From Marchantia polymorpha subsp. ruderalis (lineage: Eukaryota; Streptophyta; Marchantiopsida; Marchantiales; Marchantiaceae), in assembly GCA_037833965.1 (NCBI GenBank), contig AP031354.1, positions 21,058,001-21,122,000 of the forward strand: a stretch of 64,000 bases of DNA. The letters are read 5' to 3'. The translations under genes and the position numbers were made by a program. Of this stretch, positions 36,263 through 50,000 are shown piece after piece. Positions within the stretch are counted from its first letter, which is position 1. The number at the start of each line of letters is the position of its first letter. The notes under the pieces are model-generated. The model was given only the letters and a program-made list of their open reading frames with translations. It searched no databases and had not been told where the DNA came from.

Positions 36263-37315
36263 CTGTTGAACGAAGTAGCAAAACCCAACCCAAACTCATG
36301 CTTTGCTATGAGGATGTGGAGTTTTGCTCCCTAATGGGCTAGGAATGTGCTGGGAGGGTAGTTAGAAGCTCTCGCTACGCATTTCTTCAACCCGAGTGCA
36401 TACCTTTGTTGAGCCTAATCTTCTTCAGAATAAGCTTGAGGCTGAGGATTGTTTTGGCTCAGTCGATGAAGATTTATGGGGAAGGTATCTAGTTGCCTTT
36501 GACATGTGGGTCATCCAAATGGATAATCACTCTGTTGCTAGCGTAATGAAGAATGGGGCCATGGTTTACTCCGCAATAAGTAGGAATGCAACAGAGCAAT
36601 CACAATAGCAACGGCCCACTAATTTATATTTGAGAAGGACCTAGAACCTGTTAGTCTTCAATTTGTTAAACTTTTATATTCAATGCTTAGTTTCTGTGTC
36701 CTGCCAAGCATCAAGCATCTTACAAAGTAGAGGAACGGTTGACCTCTTCTAGTTTACTAACTATGCGTTGCATGTTTAAGATCCAGGCAGGGAGCCCTTC
36801 ATTCAAGAGTAATGTACATTTGTGGATGAAGTATACATGAATTGCCTTTGCAACATCTGTTGCTGGATAACATCCCAAAACGTGTGGGCCAGATGTGCGC
36901 TTTCCTGTTTAGCCTCTACAAGATTGTGCAAATCATGAGAAAGGGCACAGCGTATGCTGCGGCAGAAGTCTACCACCGCAATAGAAGACTTGCGGAAAAA
37001 GCTAAAAAGTTCTCTGTCACTATCTGCTCAGATTCATCATCAGAATTCTTACCAGGCTATGTGTTATGAATGCTCGGATACGTGTCAACTCCGGCTGGCA
37101 AGAAGATATGTTCATCTTCATACACTAGTAGTCCACTATATTATGCCTAGGGTGATTTTCACCGCAATAGAAATAATGTTGGAAACTACAAACTTCTGAG
37201 TTTGGAACTCTGATCTAAGAGATTCCAACCTGATCTATTATTGTGATTGTTTCAGAATGGGTTTCACCATGAATGTAGAGAATTATATTGAAAGAATCAA
37301 ATAGCAGATAGAGCA
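36263..37315. other. Intergenic, nothing recognised
   Basis: A 70-codon plus-strand frame at 36396-36608 and two overlapping frames near 36842-37199 show no family resemblance. No repeat was identified before the copia remnant. Confidence 0.4.
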
Positions 37316-40260
37316 ATGATCAATGTGAACGACAAGATGTTTATTATCACTTCCATGCATAGATCACTATAGGTCTCCGCATAGCGACTTTACCTTTGCG
37401 ATCAACCCGGAGTCACCGAGACAGTTAGTTTTAGTTCCGTAACCGCTACCTACTAGAACGGTAAGAGGTTGACGTAAGCATGTGTTAGTAGGCTAAAGTA
37501 AGATGGTGTGTTAAATCTCACGTCATGACTTTTCAAGGAGTGTTATTTCCAAAACCCTCTTTCGCTTTATTTTACAAAAGGTGTGGTGGTTTAGAGCTCA
37601 CCATTGAGTTTTTTGGAATCAGGCTTGTTAGTATTGGAGTGCTTGGTGTCTCTTGAATCTCCTTCATCATGTTGTAAATGGTGCTTTCGGTTTGGTGATA
37701 AAACTTCTTCAGCGCTCCGCTAATGCCTTGTTGAAAGGATTAGAAAGTTTTAGTTTTATTATTGCCAAAAGCTTCTCGACTAATTGCAAACTTTTCTACG
37801 TCGAATGACTTTGTCTCGCAGTTCATTTTTTGTTGAAATATTGGTATGTAAATTGATTGTAAGTCTCCTACCTTTGCTCTTTCCCTTATGAAGTGATATA
37901 GAATTTATATGTGCTTTATTCTGCATGCAGATAATGATTCACTATAAGTTCAATGCAAGACTTGTCATCGCTTAGAAGTAAAGTTGTTGCTTTTTTGCAT
38001 AATCCTAGCTCCGTTAGTAATTGGCGTAAAAAAAGTATGTCCTTTTTTGCAGCTTCAATAGCTTACATTAGACTATAGACTGCAATATGCTATTTCAATC
38101 AATCGCAGTTCTTTCAAGCTTGTGAACACTTTCGGTCGATCTCTGAGTATTGACATCACTTCCATATTCAGAGTCGGCAATCACATAATATATCAAATCT
38201 CCATATTGCTTAAAGTGAAGATTTCAATTCATTGTTCCCTTCAAATACCTCAAATTGACTTTGTAGTACTCCTCATCAATTTACACTTGGTACACGCAGC
38301 TTTTTTGTCCTTGTTCATACACTTGTGAAGTTGAAAACTATTCATCTTCATGATTTTTTGCTTCAGTGTGTATGATTATTTTATCAACAAAGTTGCTATC
38401 ATTGACTCTTAAGTTTTGGATCTCGGACATGTCTATAACTGGAAGAGATGTTGAACTTGCGCTTGGTATCATTTCCTCAACTTCAATCTAATCATTATCA
38501 GATCTAACAAATGCCGGAATGATGTCTTTTTTATGTGCTTTGAGCATTTTTTAGTTTAGTTTAGGAAAACCTACTCTTTTCTCATTAATAACATATCTCG
38601 TGATAATAACTTTTTTACATTTTGGACAATGTACTTCATATGCTTTTGACTCACTATCATAGCCAATCAACATGCACTGTATTGATTTACATCCATTTTA
38701 CTACGTTTTTCCTTTGAAATATGAACATGAGCTCAACTCTCAAATACTATAAGATGATACACATTGGATCTCTTATCTTGTTTGAACTTTTTTTTTTCAT
38801 GATTTGCTTTTGTTGGATCAATGTTCACCAAAAGAATTATTCTATTGACTGATTCACTCTACATGATCTCGGAAAATTGAAATTCGATTGCCATTGCTTG
38901 AGCCTTGTTAATTATCGTTCTATTAGGTTGCAATTTCATTCTGCTGTAGTGTTTGAAGTTGTGTCCAATTTCTTGTAAAGACTTCAACCTGCAAGTATAC
39001 TTCAAACTCCTTCGACGTATATTTGGCTACTCTATAGAGCTCAAAGTTTTGATTTTTTTATTTGTTTGTCTCTCCATCATTGCTATGAAGATTCAAAATT
39101 TTTTTGTAGGTTTCATTCTTTGCCTTCATGAAATAAAAAAAAAACATTCTTGAATAACTGTCAATAAATGCTATAAAATACTTAGACTTGCTTAGTGAAA
39201 TGCACGACAAAGTTCCAACTACATTTGTGTGAATTATATCTAATTGTTCACCAGATCTATTACTTTATGATCTAGGAAATCTCTCTTTTGATTGCTTATT
39301 AGTCTAACATGCTATGCAAACTTTATGAATTTCATCTACTCCAATTAATTTTTACATCATGATTTTCTCTAGACAAGTGACTTACTCCATAGAAATTGAA
39401 ACAACTAAACCGAAGATATCACAAATTTGTGTATCTTGTTTTCATCATGATGTCTATTTCACCAACTAATGAGTTAAACATGATATATTGGTCTCAACTT
39501 CCTATAGCTATAACTTGATTGTTAACTAAGTAGTTTATGATCCAACAATATCTTTGTACAAATGAAAGAGCATGATCGAAATATAGAGCAAATAAAACAA
39601 GGGAGTGACTAGTTATTCCTCACTTATGACTAATTAGTAACCCTCATCTTAGTAAAAGATCTTCTTGGATTGGTCAAACATCCTATACTTGCTCACTACT
39701 ATTACACTACATCGACCAATAAGAGAATTGCATACACTGTATCGACTAATAAGAAAATCGAGTAGATTAGAATGAGAACTAATTAACCCAAAGTGAAAGA
39801 TAACTAGCCGCTCCTTAAACCAATGACTAAACAAGAATGTGTACACAATGTTAATAAACATTGTGGACACATATATATATACATTCTATACTCAAAGGTG
39901 GATATGTCACTATAGATCACCTTGTAGCTACTTTGATTTTGGAATTAATGCCGAATCACCGAGATATTTACCAAGACACTTGGCTAGGTAATCGCTGCCT
40001 ACTAGAATTGTAAGAGACACTTGGTTAGTTAACCGGTACCAACTAGAATTGTAAGAGACACTAGGAAACCGGTACCTACTGCTAGAATTGTAAGATAAAC
40101 ATAAGGTTCACATAAACATGTGCTAGTTGTATAAAGTAAGAGTGTGTTTACTTCCACGTCATGACCTTTGAGGGAGGGTTACTTCCAATTATATATACAG
40201 CTATTACTCTTAGTTGAGATGTCACACTCATAATAAAGACTTGGTACTCTCATTAGTCGG
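37315..40260 (-). mobile_element. Old, heavily decayed Ty1/copia retrotransposon
   Basis: On the minus strand, integrase-like sequence at about 39340-39080 (an IHKVCIAC zinc-side remnant, then GEQLDIIHTNVVGTL and SKYFIAFIDSYSRMFFFYF) is followed at about 38680-38560 by CMLIGYDSESKAYEVHCPKC, the stretch between integrase and reverse transcriptase in copia elements. Similar sequence blocks at about 37330-37600 and about 39890-40200 (ATAGATCAC, AATCACCGAGA, GCTGCCTACTAGAA, AACATGTGCTAG, TCACGTCATGACCTTT-like) look like its two diverged LTRs. The boundaries are approximate. The element has many breaks, and the strong LTR divergence marks it as old. Confidence 0.75.
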
Positions 40261-40570
40261 ATCTAGACCGCAGCAACAATTGATAATGCTGTCGTTGGAG
40301 AAGCCAAAGCAGAAGTAGAGAGATTCACTTGATGATCAAGGTAGGCAAGAAACCTCCAATTCGGGGATTGATTCTCCGAGCCGTAATTTTCTCTCCTGGC
40401 TTCTAAATCTAGAAAGCAGATCCCCACAACTCGGAGCGATCAGATTCTTCTCTTTCAGCCTCTCTCCCACTCTCAGTCCCTCCCTCCTCACGGACAAACG
40501 AACAAACCTGAACAGAACATCACCGAGGAGAGGAGCAGCAGCAGCAACAAGATTACAAGGAAAGAAATAC

Positions 40571-40603
40571 AGAAAGAAGGAAGGGAGGGAGGGAGGGAGG
40601 GAG
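40571..40603. repeat. GGGA/GGAA microsatellite
   Basis: A purine-rich run AAGAAGGAAGGGAGGGAGGG and onward lies about 170 bases beyond the hydrolase stop codon. It gives the shadow frame at 40336-40629 its biased composition. Confidence 0.85.
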
Positions 40604-40776
40604 TAAATTACAATCGTAAATTTGCACACATTGTAGACTTAAGATAGTCAAAGATGTGATTATACAGAAGGTCCGGAATCCCAGTACCCAATAAGTGTAA
40701 TTTACAGAAGTATCCTCACAACCGTACAAGGAAAATGTACTGAAGTCTTATGATCCCACTACTGCCTCTTCAGTAT

Positions 40777-42209
40777 TTACTTACGGAAAAGGAAAACTTT
40801 TTTGCCCACCTCTGGAAGATCTAATCCTGCAGCGTCGGAATGTTCTTCCTTCTCTCGATTTACAATTCTAACGACGAAATCGGCGAGTGCTTGATAGTTT
40901 GAGGATTGCACATCTGTGGGTCTACAGACATTGAAATGGTCCTCCCTGATTGCAGATAATGTCCCAGCTCCACATCCCGCTGAAGCTTCGGTTACTATCT
41001 TGATCGGCTCCAGGTTGTCACCCTGTCAAATCCAAAGATTTTCTCATTTTCAGCTTCATGCAAATAGGCCAAAATCGTTTTAAGCTAAAGCAAATTTCAT
41101 TGGATCTGTATCTGACAAAAGTGGAGCTAACTACAAACAAGAAGAAGACTGCAACTGACGTTCTCATCGAATCGAAAGGATCTGTGATTGACTAGAAAGG
41201 TTCCAGAGTACTACCAGATCAGTTTCATTGGATTCGAATGCCCCAGAAACCTCTATGCCATGATTGGCTGCATATTTTGTCATACCCTCGTGAAGTCGAG
41301 CAACATCCTTGTTCAGTTGCTTAAACAAAGTTGTCAGAGCGTTGTACGTTCTGACAACTGGTACGTTGTCTCCCGATGGAAAGAGCCTCTGAACAACTGC
41401 ATCTTGGAGCGCCAGGTGTGGGGTGGAATAGAAGAAGAACCCCTTCAAATTATTCAAAAACTTGGGCAGATTTTTGTAAGCAGATCCATTCTGTCGAGCT
41501 TTTTTCGATATATGGTCCACCAGTTCCATGATCAGCAACCCTCCAAAAGAATGACCAACCATGATGACAGGTACTCCTGCCCGTTGACCCACGCACACAC
41601 GATCACTTCCAATCATACTGTTAACGAAGTTTTCTGCTATGTTATATATATCTAGTCGACCTCTGTTGTCAGTTCTATCCTTTGCAGCATCGTAACATGC
41701 AGTCAATGCTCTCACACTTATGTTTTTACTGGTCAGATGCTCATCCTTGGCGAAGAATGTTTGCGGCCAGTATTCTGTAGGAGCATCGGCTTTCTCGGAT
41801 TTCACCTTCCAAGTGCTCAAGTGTGGCTTACTTACGTCTTCATTCCCCATCTGGATCCCATGAACGAAAATTATCTCTACACTCGGATTGTCTGGATTGC
41901 AAAATTCATACACATTGTCATTGATTTTTCGCACCTGCGAAAGCGTCACAATCGGCCATGAGTATGCAATCGTCATGTGCAAGGTCTCTGATCTGATAAC
42001 TGATCTATGACATAGCAGGTCTGTCTATCTCCAGTATAACGAGTACCACAAGTAGTTTCTACTAAGTGATAGTCCTAATGTATCGATAAATCAAGCACGA
42101 AAATTGCGTGCTTTAACACTGACACATCCAATGAGAGTTGATTGCCTCAGAGAAATACAAATAGAACATTGCGAAGAGATCTTACCCGTGGTTCTCCATT
42201 GTGCTCCAT
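40777..42209 (-). CDS. Alpha/beta-hydrolase of the SERAC1/HNL type, three exons
   Basis: My exon model, minus strand, is 42209-42186 (MEHNGEPR), 41934-41215 and 41022-40777. Both junctions are GT-AG in phase 0, giving 329 aa. The fold landmarks are VEIIFVHGI (about 27-35), the nucleophile elbow VGHSFGG with Ser137, and a C-terminal DHFNVCRP in which His277 is the likely catalytic histidine, placed as in SERAC1-like proteins. No signal peptide or membrane segment is evident. The family contains lipases and esterases. In liverworts the same hydrolase type forms the N-terminus of the hydrolase-NBS-LRR immune receptors. Here the frame ends after the hydrolase (…GKKVFLFRK stop), so it is either a free-standing enzyme or a receptor head without its NBS-LRR part. 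An upstream minus frame at 42444-42779 is not needed by the model. The substrate is unknown. Confidence 0.85.
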
Positions 42210-45060
42210 TTTTGCCGTGCTAGAGATACCAGAGTTTCAGTAGAAATGAAAAGTTAAAAGCTTGTCTTCAGGTTGTACAGAATCTTTTCTTGGACCATTC
42301 ACTACCTGCTCTCAATCTGATATCTCAATCAGTATTCAGAGTTATTACAGCGCAGCAATCCTTACAGATCTAGAGATCGACCACTAAACCCTCCTGAGAT
42401 TCTGCTCAGAGTCGAAGAAATATCGTGATGAGACTTTCAGCCGCTAACAAAACCTTATCCGTTTGAAGACTCGCACGAGACAAATTCTCGACACATTCCG
42501 AGCATCAGCGTTCGTTGTTGGTCCGTGTGACCTCGATGTGCACTTGTTTCTCGAGGGGATTTTTCCAAGTGAAATTTCAGGAAGGAGCAGATTCATGGTC
42601 CGAAGGTCAGGCCACATGAGTGCTGACTTTTCAGGCACATGGATCCAAACAGAAGAGCAGTGCACTGGGAGCTGGAGACCGGGGAGCACATCGTGTTGAC
42701 GAGCTTTGGCATAAAGCACATTGACTCTATGATCGATTGACAATTGTCCATTGACCTTCACATAATAGTGACTAGTCACTTTAGTTTCACATTCTCATGT
42801 CTGCAAATATTACTTTCAGTATATATCAGAAACAATCTGCAAAGCGACTAGTTATCATCATTTCCCTGGATTTCCTCATCAAACTTCTCTGTGAAGCTCG
42901 GCGCCAGACCATCCATCGTAAGATCGTACTTTCACAGAACTTGCAGCGCCATCTTCGCCATGAGACCTGTGTAGCCCACTAAAATAGTAAAGAAGTACTA
43001 TTGCAAAATGAGAAAACCGAGTAGCGTCCCGGCGTTATATCAATCCCTGATGGTCACGTGTAGATTGGTCACACCTGGTTGCTGTATAGCAATAGATGTA
43101 TAGTGTCTAAAATATATTATGCAGTAACATGTTGAACACATTTATATATTGTTGTCAATGTGCTGAAGAGTATGGTATAGTCTTCAACATTCTTTCTACA
43201 ATATTTCAAAGTTGATATTCATAGGTCTGTATTTCAGTATATGAAAGAATCAAAGAGTTTGAATCTTTGAAAAATCATGTAATTGAATATTCTGTCTCAA
43301 TCTGTAACACTCATGATTATTTTTCTCTGAAAATGGTCCACAATCAACATCTACATCACAACAGTTTCACGTTGCTTCCCGATTCAGTACTAATAATTTT
43401 TAAATGGAAGTGACTATGTCTTAAACATGCAATGGAGTCAACTGTTTATCTCAAAATAAATGGTTTTTTTATCAATATAACCTTGTATATTTCCTCTTTG
43501 AAGTCCGGATAAAATTACTAAAAAAGGAGAAAGAGTTGAATATTCCAATTCAGTCTATACTAGACATCTTCCGTAAATACAATCTCTTTATATCTTAATG
43601 CTATATTTTAATACATATCTCCTGTATGTATTAAAATTTATGTAGTTTTTTTTATCCTTGTTATAATTTGATTGGTATGTTCTTAACATTTTACTAGCTA
43701 TATACAATAAGATTTTTTATTAACAAGATATTTGAATTTTAAGTGCAACTTAACCAAGCTAAGTTGAAAGATCATTAAAGTCATACATCTAATCTTAAAA
43801 AAAAACATATATAAAGTCGGAAGATTTTTCAAGGAATTTTTTTTTTAGCTTTCAAGATTTTTTTAGTCATGCAAAATTTTTTTTAGATTCATAAGGTTTT
43901 GAATCAAGCAAAGGTTTTTAGTTTACAAGGCTTTTTCAAGATTGAGATGAATATTTATCTAAATTTTTGCAACTAGCAGCAAGTTTTTGTGATTGTAGTT
44001 GATTGTATTTTTGCCAAAAAATTTCTAACCTCAAGTGTAATAACATAATTTTTTCATATATTAGCTTTGCAACTAGGTGCTTGGACATTATCACATTGAG
44101 ATGATGACCATGTGATGATGATGCTGGTCTAAAAATAATATGCATACGTTATGACTTTCTAATTTAACTCTATCAAAAAAATTATTTTCATCAATAGAAT
44201 CATCATAGCTTTTGTATATTTTTCAATCAAATGTATTGTGTTTTCAAATTCAATGCAATAGATTTTCATATGATTTGAGTACATAAGATATCAATAGAGT
44301 TGATGATGTTTGGTATACCTCAAAAAGATAATGATATAATATACCTATACTTGGTTTAAGACAATCATATTAGTGTTGCAATTATCAAAGTTATATACAG
44401 TGTACATGACAATGTTTTGAAATGTGATTATAGATCATCTTATATGATTAACAAATGGAGCAACAAAATGTAAAGGTTTCAAACCATAGATATATTGTTA
44501 ATATGAACTAACATTATCTTTATGAATATCTTTTATGAACTAAACTTTGTGTACCTTAACTCTAGGTAGGATTTCTGCGGTTCACTGTAGAAAAGTGTGA
44601 GTCATAATTCTCCTTGAATAAATATCAGGTTCTAGTTTAACCTTCAAGTTTCCGTCGACATATCCCGGCACTGTCAAACCACGTATATTTTTGTCGTGTG
44701 AACGTGTGCTGCTGCTCTCTTGCTCTTCTTTGAATTTCATGAATTTCTCATTTCTCGTTCCAATAGAAAATCAAATCAATTTTTTGAACTTTGAACTTTG
44801 AAGTATATGTTTTGGAAAAATGTATGATATAGGTCAAAATTAGTATATTGCATGAAGTTTTTGGGACAATATGAATTTATTGCTTGAAGGAGAATATTGA
44901 TTTTAAATAAATATAGTAAATACAATAATGGATAGATTTTTTAGAATCTTATGTAATATCTAGAATTAGACGAATAAATAGTTATGAACATTTTTTTCAT
45001 TGTGATAAATTTATTTGTGTTTTCAATAGAACTTATTTGGTTCATGTGTAATTCCTAGGC
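42210..45060. other. Upstream of the hydrolase, then AT-rich DNA without a gene
   Basis: A 111-codon minus-strand frame (42779-42444) lies just upstream of the hydrolase and could be leader sequence or an unrelated exon. I do not recognise it. From about 43030 to 45000 the DNA is very AT-rich with long T runs, and no gene or element was identified. Confidence 0.4.
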
Positions 45061-45071
45061 ATAGATTTATC

Positions 45072-45585
45072 TCCTGAAGATGGCACCATCCCATTCGCCG
45101 TTCCAAACGAACTGCATACAAGTCTTAATGGAGTGTTGTTCAACTTCCTGAACCATGAGGTTTCACGAAAGGTACGATGAACAAAATCCAATCAGAAGAG
45201 TTTTTTTAACATCCTTAAGACCTCACAATTCAAGGACTGTTTTCCTCCTTGCCATCAGATGTCGAGGCTTGGGATGCGGCAGACCAGGTCCTAAGCTCTT
45301 GTGGGCCTCTGGCCCTAACTGTAGTCCGGACTCGTATAATACAACAAGGGGCTAATTTGCACTTCTTACGTCCAGAAGATGATCCGACAGCACATCAGTC
45401 TCTTGTTCTAACTATCTGTTGCCTTGTCTTTAAGGGTACCTCATTGCCGCATGGCGGGCCTCAACTTCAATACAGCTACGATGCGCAAGCATGCCTTCAA
45501 CAGATAACGTGTTGCTCATCTCTCCAGACCTCGAAATATTATATTGTAGAATACAGAGTATATGATTTTGAGCTGTATCACTAAA
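45072..45585 (+). pseudogene. Exon-like remnant, possibly from an NLR gene
   Basis: Two plus-strand stretches look like exons in otherwise AT-rich DNA. The first reads DGTIPFAVPNELHTSLNGVL and onward to VSRK before a GT at about 45171. The second, from about 45250, reads SDVEAWDAADQVLSSCGPLALTVVRT and onward (written here as two overlapping motifs, SDVEAWDAADQVLSSCG and SSCGPLALTVV). The CG-PLALTVV core resembles the GLPLAL motif of NB-ARC domains. No P-loop, other NB-ARC motif or LRR is present. The link to NLRs is tentative. The hydrolase gene 3 kb away makes a decayed hydrolase-NLR locus conceivable, although the two lie on opposite strands. Confidence 0.25.
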
Positions 45586-45599
45586 ATATTTAGTGTTTC

Positions 45600-47060
45600 T
45601 GTCGTGGGCTTGTCTTATTGAACACTACGACGGAATAGTGAAGACTAGGAAACGACACTTACAGCTTGTTGCTAACTTAATACTGTAACGTAAAACAAAA
45701 ATAAATCCTTCGGTTTAATCTTCTCCTTGAAAAAAACAACCAAAGTTCCTCCAGTAGTAAAAGTGATCAAAGAATCACTTGCAATGTCAACCACGATTTT
45801 GTTTTGTGTTTAGGCTCTATACCTAAATCTTTACCAACCAGGGACTTTCCAAGATCAAACGGTTCTACACCAGAATTTTTGCCAATAAGAATTAACTACT
45901 GCTAGATGACTTGCTTTAAAACGGAACCCTCAACCTCGGGTTATGATACATATAATAAATCATTACAAAATTTAAACAAATATTATGTGATTGCTGAAAT
46001 TAATATAAAATGTAGTCTTTTTCACTAAAAGCTTTGCAATTCTAAAATATATTTGTATGTATATATATACAAATTAGAATTGCAAATTTTAAATGAAAAT
46101 TATTTATCTTAAACTCACATGACTTTGATCGCAGAAAATTATGTAGATATTCTATTTTTTTCATTATATCAGAAAAATAAAATTGCTAAAAGTATCATAT
46201 ACAAAATTTTAAAATGTTTCCAATCAAACAAACATGAAATCGTAACATGTTCAACAGTGTAAATCTTTCATTTCTAGCCTAGACTAACTATTTCAAATTT
46301 GCATAAAGCATGAGTTGCATACGCAAATATGTTACTACATTCTTTTGCTAGATTGTACATCGGAGCAAATAATTTCTTCATCAATTACACAAAGAATATT
46401 GTGATAATTATGTTGAATAGTAAAAGATTCAAAAGCACATTCTGTTCAACAGCTTAATGAAAAAGAGGTAACTCAATCCAGCCAATTCTCTCTGGAAAAT
46501 GGCCGCCCTCTCTGAAGAGCCTTTGATCATTTTCGAGATTATTTGAGGTCCTTAAAACACCAAGAGCCTCTACTTCTAAACGGCTTGGCTACATCAATCA
46601 ATGATGGGTTACTACAAACCACTTACGACTGGAACTGCGTACATCTTGGATATCGAAGGTAGTTTGACTTCTACAAACATATTGGTGTCATATTGATCAA
46701 TTTAGTTGTTGTGTGCCACTAAATTTAATCCATAAGAACGAAGTTTATATCCATACACGATAAGCGGGTCTTGAAACGGGGTTTGATGGTTGAGGTGTTG
46801 CCGCTTTTAGAGGACAGAGCAGTTGTTGTGAATTTCTTAAACATAACCGATAGCTCTGACGAGCCATGCCAGTAAATCTGTCATCACAAAATACGCTTGC
46901 AACAAGTTTTGCAATTTACCTCTTGTAACGTCGGACTAAGACGTGAAGGAATCAAGAGAGTGAGATATGTACAACGGTCGATCGATTCTTTACTGAAATA
47001 TATTACAGCCTCCTGGTGAAAAAAATACCCTGAACCCTACAATGAGCAATATGGCACTAT
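45600..47060. other. AT-rich intergenic DNA with one foldback
   Basis: No gene is supported. An inverted repeat TTTGCAATTCTA (46033-46044) / TAGAATTGCAAA (46075-46086) encloses a second AT palindrome around GTATATATATAC and looks like a tiny foldback element. The last stretch before 47061 is the likely 3-prime UTR of the SYF1 gene. Confidence 0.5.
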
Positions 47061-50000
47061 TCATTGCTTCTTTTGCCTCTTCAATCTAGCTAGAGCACCC
47101 AAGGGCTCTTCAGTTTCAGCTTCCCTTTTCTCTTCTTTCGCCAGCTCTCGAGCTTTGCTTGCTAGGTCTCCGTACACTGCGTCTGGTACAGCCTTCTGAG
47201 CAATATCGAGGTTTTCTCCTTCTCCTCCTTCATCATCTTCGTCATCCTCTTGCAGCTCAATCTCTTCGGGGTTCATCGCTTTCCGAGACGTTACTGTCTC
47301 TCTCTGCTCTTCTACTCCTCCACTGACAAATCCTAAGGACCTCATTCCTTCTTTCAATGGACTCCTTGGTGGGGCAATTTGCCTCTCGAGTGCCGCCATT
47401 TCATCCTCTGGAACACCAGCTCGCTTTAAAGTGTCCACAGCTTCTTCTAGAGAGACCTTTCCAGGTTCCCGTTGCATGAGGTACTCCGGAAGAATAAAAT
47501 GCATCTGAAATAGAAACGTCAATGGGAAAATTAGAATCAACGGGAAGCAAGGCTTAGGGTTAGACCTGGTAGACTCCGGGCTTCATTCGTTTGACGAGAA
47601 AACGGTGCATCCAAGGTACTCTCCGGCAGAAAAATCATCTGGTCTTCCTTCCAAATCCAGCGTTCATATAATTCCATATAGTCAGGAGTACAAGATTTTT
47701 TTAATGAGAAACACGTTTTATCGAAACTTACCTGACTATAGCTGGCTGAAACACTACGTTTGATTCGCAGCATTTCCCTGAATGTGTCTTCGTTGCCATG
47801 CTGCACCTCAAAGTCATTCCATTTGCTCCAAAACTCAGAATCTGAACGTGGATCGGCCATTTGTGCCGCATGTACATAAATAGCGCGTGCCCTGTCTATT
47901 TCGCCCAAGTTGCGCTCCAGCTCCGCGTATTTCATACACATCACCTTCACATCCTTGTCTGGCAATCCTGACTGAATTGCCATCTGGAAAGATACAAGTA
48001 TCGGGTTAGTTGCATAAGATCAGCAGATTCTATCGGACCCCAAAAACAAACACCGCTTTGATGTACCGATTCGCACTTAAAGACTGCTCAAAGACGAACT
48101 CGCCGGCGGGAAGGATGTCATCACGAGTTGCACACCAGCACACACTGAAATCCTAAAATTCAAGACAAAGAGGATGACTCAAGAGGAAAAAATTATTGGG
48201 AAGCATTTATTATTACCTCGTAGATTTTCCTAGTTTTCGGGACCCCGAACAACTCGGCAGCCCGAGCTATGTAGATTTCATATACGCTCATCTTCTCATT
48301 GTCAGCCACGGCCTTGGTTGCACGCTCATACACTGCCATCGCATGACGATCAAGTCCATGCTGCTCTTCCAGCTTTGCATACTGAAGGTACAATGGCTTT
48401 GCATCCTCCGCTGGCACCTGTTCAAACAGACCGTGAAGAATTGACATCAGATCACTTGAAGCCATAAAACAAGCTGAAGAAGTGTAGAGGTGTTCCCCAA
48501 ACTAAGGAGCCTCTTGTCCAAGTGCGCATTCCCAGAGCGCCCATGATATAGTATATACTAGACCGTCATTGCTCTTCTAAATACAAAATTGAAAAAAAAC
48601 CAGAGTTTAGCTCTCGAACATAGGCACTGGCTTTTCTGTTTTCTTCATGATGCAACTTAGGAAGTGAGTTATACATACCTTTTCAACAGCCTGCTCAAAC
48701 AAATCACGGGCACGTTCTAACTTCTTCTCTCCGTAGCGCCCCACAAACTTGACCAGGTATGTTGTCCAAATTTCTCGGACGTGCGGATATTTGAAAATCT
48801 GCACACCTCTTTCATATACTTTGAAAGCATCTTCGAAAAACTTATTGCTCTGTATTGACAAAAGAACAGAACGCACAGCAAAGGCCGAGTTAAGTTTGAT
48901 GCATCCACAGCTTGAGGCTAGGCAATTATCCATTACTCTTGACGACCTCTGATACACACATAAGTACCTTGAACCCTATTCGCTTACGTGTCTCAGGCAA
49001 TGATACTTACTGCAAACTACAATCCGTGGACTTTTGTAATCAGATTAGACATTTAGGTGGGTGCTTGGAGGGAGGGAAGGGCAAGATATGCACGACGAGG
49101 CTTCTACCAAGTAGGCTCATACTTTTCACAGCAACTGCACTAAAAAATGATGCAAGGAGCTTACCTCTAACATGTAGGCATACTGCAGTATGATTTGAGG
49201 AGTAGCGATTTTCAAATCCAAAATCCGCTCATATAATTTCCGTGTTCCGTCAAGAGTTCCCAGGCTCTCCTCCAGATCCACATAAAATGTCCAAAGCTTC
49301 AGGGACCTGAACACTTTCATTTGCACTGGTTCCTCTCCAGACGCTGCAACTGTTATGTGGTAACATAAAAACGTCAGTAAATGTATGATTCCACAATGTC
49401 GCCAGTCAAAATCATAGAAAGGCTACGGCCAACGGTAGCCGAGGCCGCGTAGGCTACCCTAAAAGGTTGCAAGGGCAGGTATCATGAGATTAGATTATGC
49501 GGTACTATGACCTTCAACGATTACTCGTCGTGCTCGCACTTATAAAACGTGGAAATATGCTTTCACAGGCTACGCAGTCGTAAAAGTAGCTTTACCAGTT
49601 AATATTATGTTCTCAGTACAGCGGCGAAACTTGGAAACAGTCTCGACGAAAAGCAAAAAACAACAACTGGAAATAAACTCTTCATTTTCAAGTAGACCTT
49701 TAACAAAAGGATATCTGATCTTAAGTTAACTACTTCGAAGTTATGTGGTGAAAACGGACATCCAGATTAGTGTCCCTCGTTTTTATCCAGGGTAAATACA
49801 CCGTACACAGACTTCACATGAGCATTTCGTGATCATAATGTAACTTATCTTCAAGGCAAAGTTCTTGAAAGTATTCATGACCTTAGACTCTTCGGCAGAA
49901 AGATTATCTCGATGAATAAAAGTCGTTTTCAGGCAAGCAAATTCCAGCATTCACGACCCCAAGAATAACTAATGTTTGAGGTGACAGAATCTTACTTGTT

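Noticed and set aside
40336-40629. 97-codon minus-strand frame
   Set aside because: It consists largely of microsatellite-derived Pro/Ser/Phe codons and lies beyond the hydrolase stop.
41188-41655. 155-codon plus-strand frame opposite the hydrolase
   Set aside because: The minus strand carries the clear hydrolase motifs; this frame is its shadow.
42444-42779. Minus-strand frame as the first exon of the hydrolase
   Set aside because: The ATG at 42209 with a clean donor after eight codons gives a consistent model, and the upstream frame shows no targeting signal or homology.
47537-47731. Extension of the SYF1 exon past ASYSQ (containing a MELYERWIW-like stretch)
   Set aside because: Conserved SYF1 proteins continue directly with HFILPE, which is found after a good 3-prime splice site at 47504; the extension is intron.
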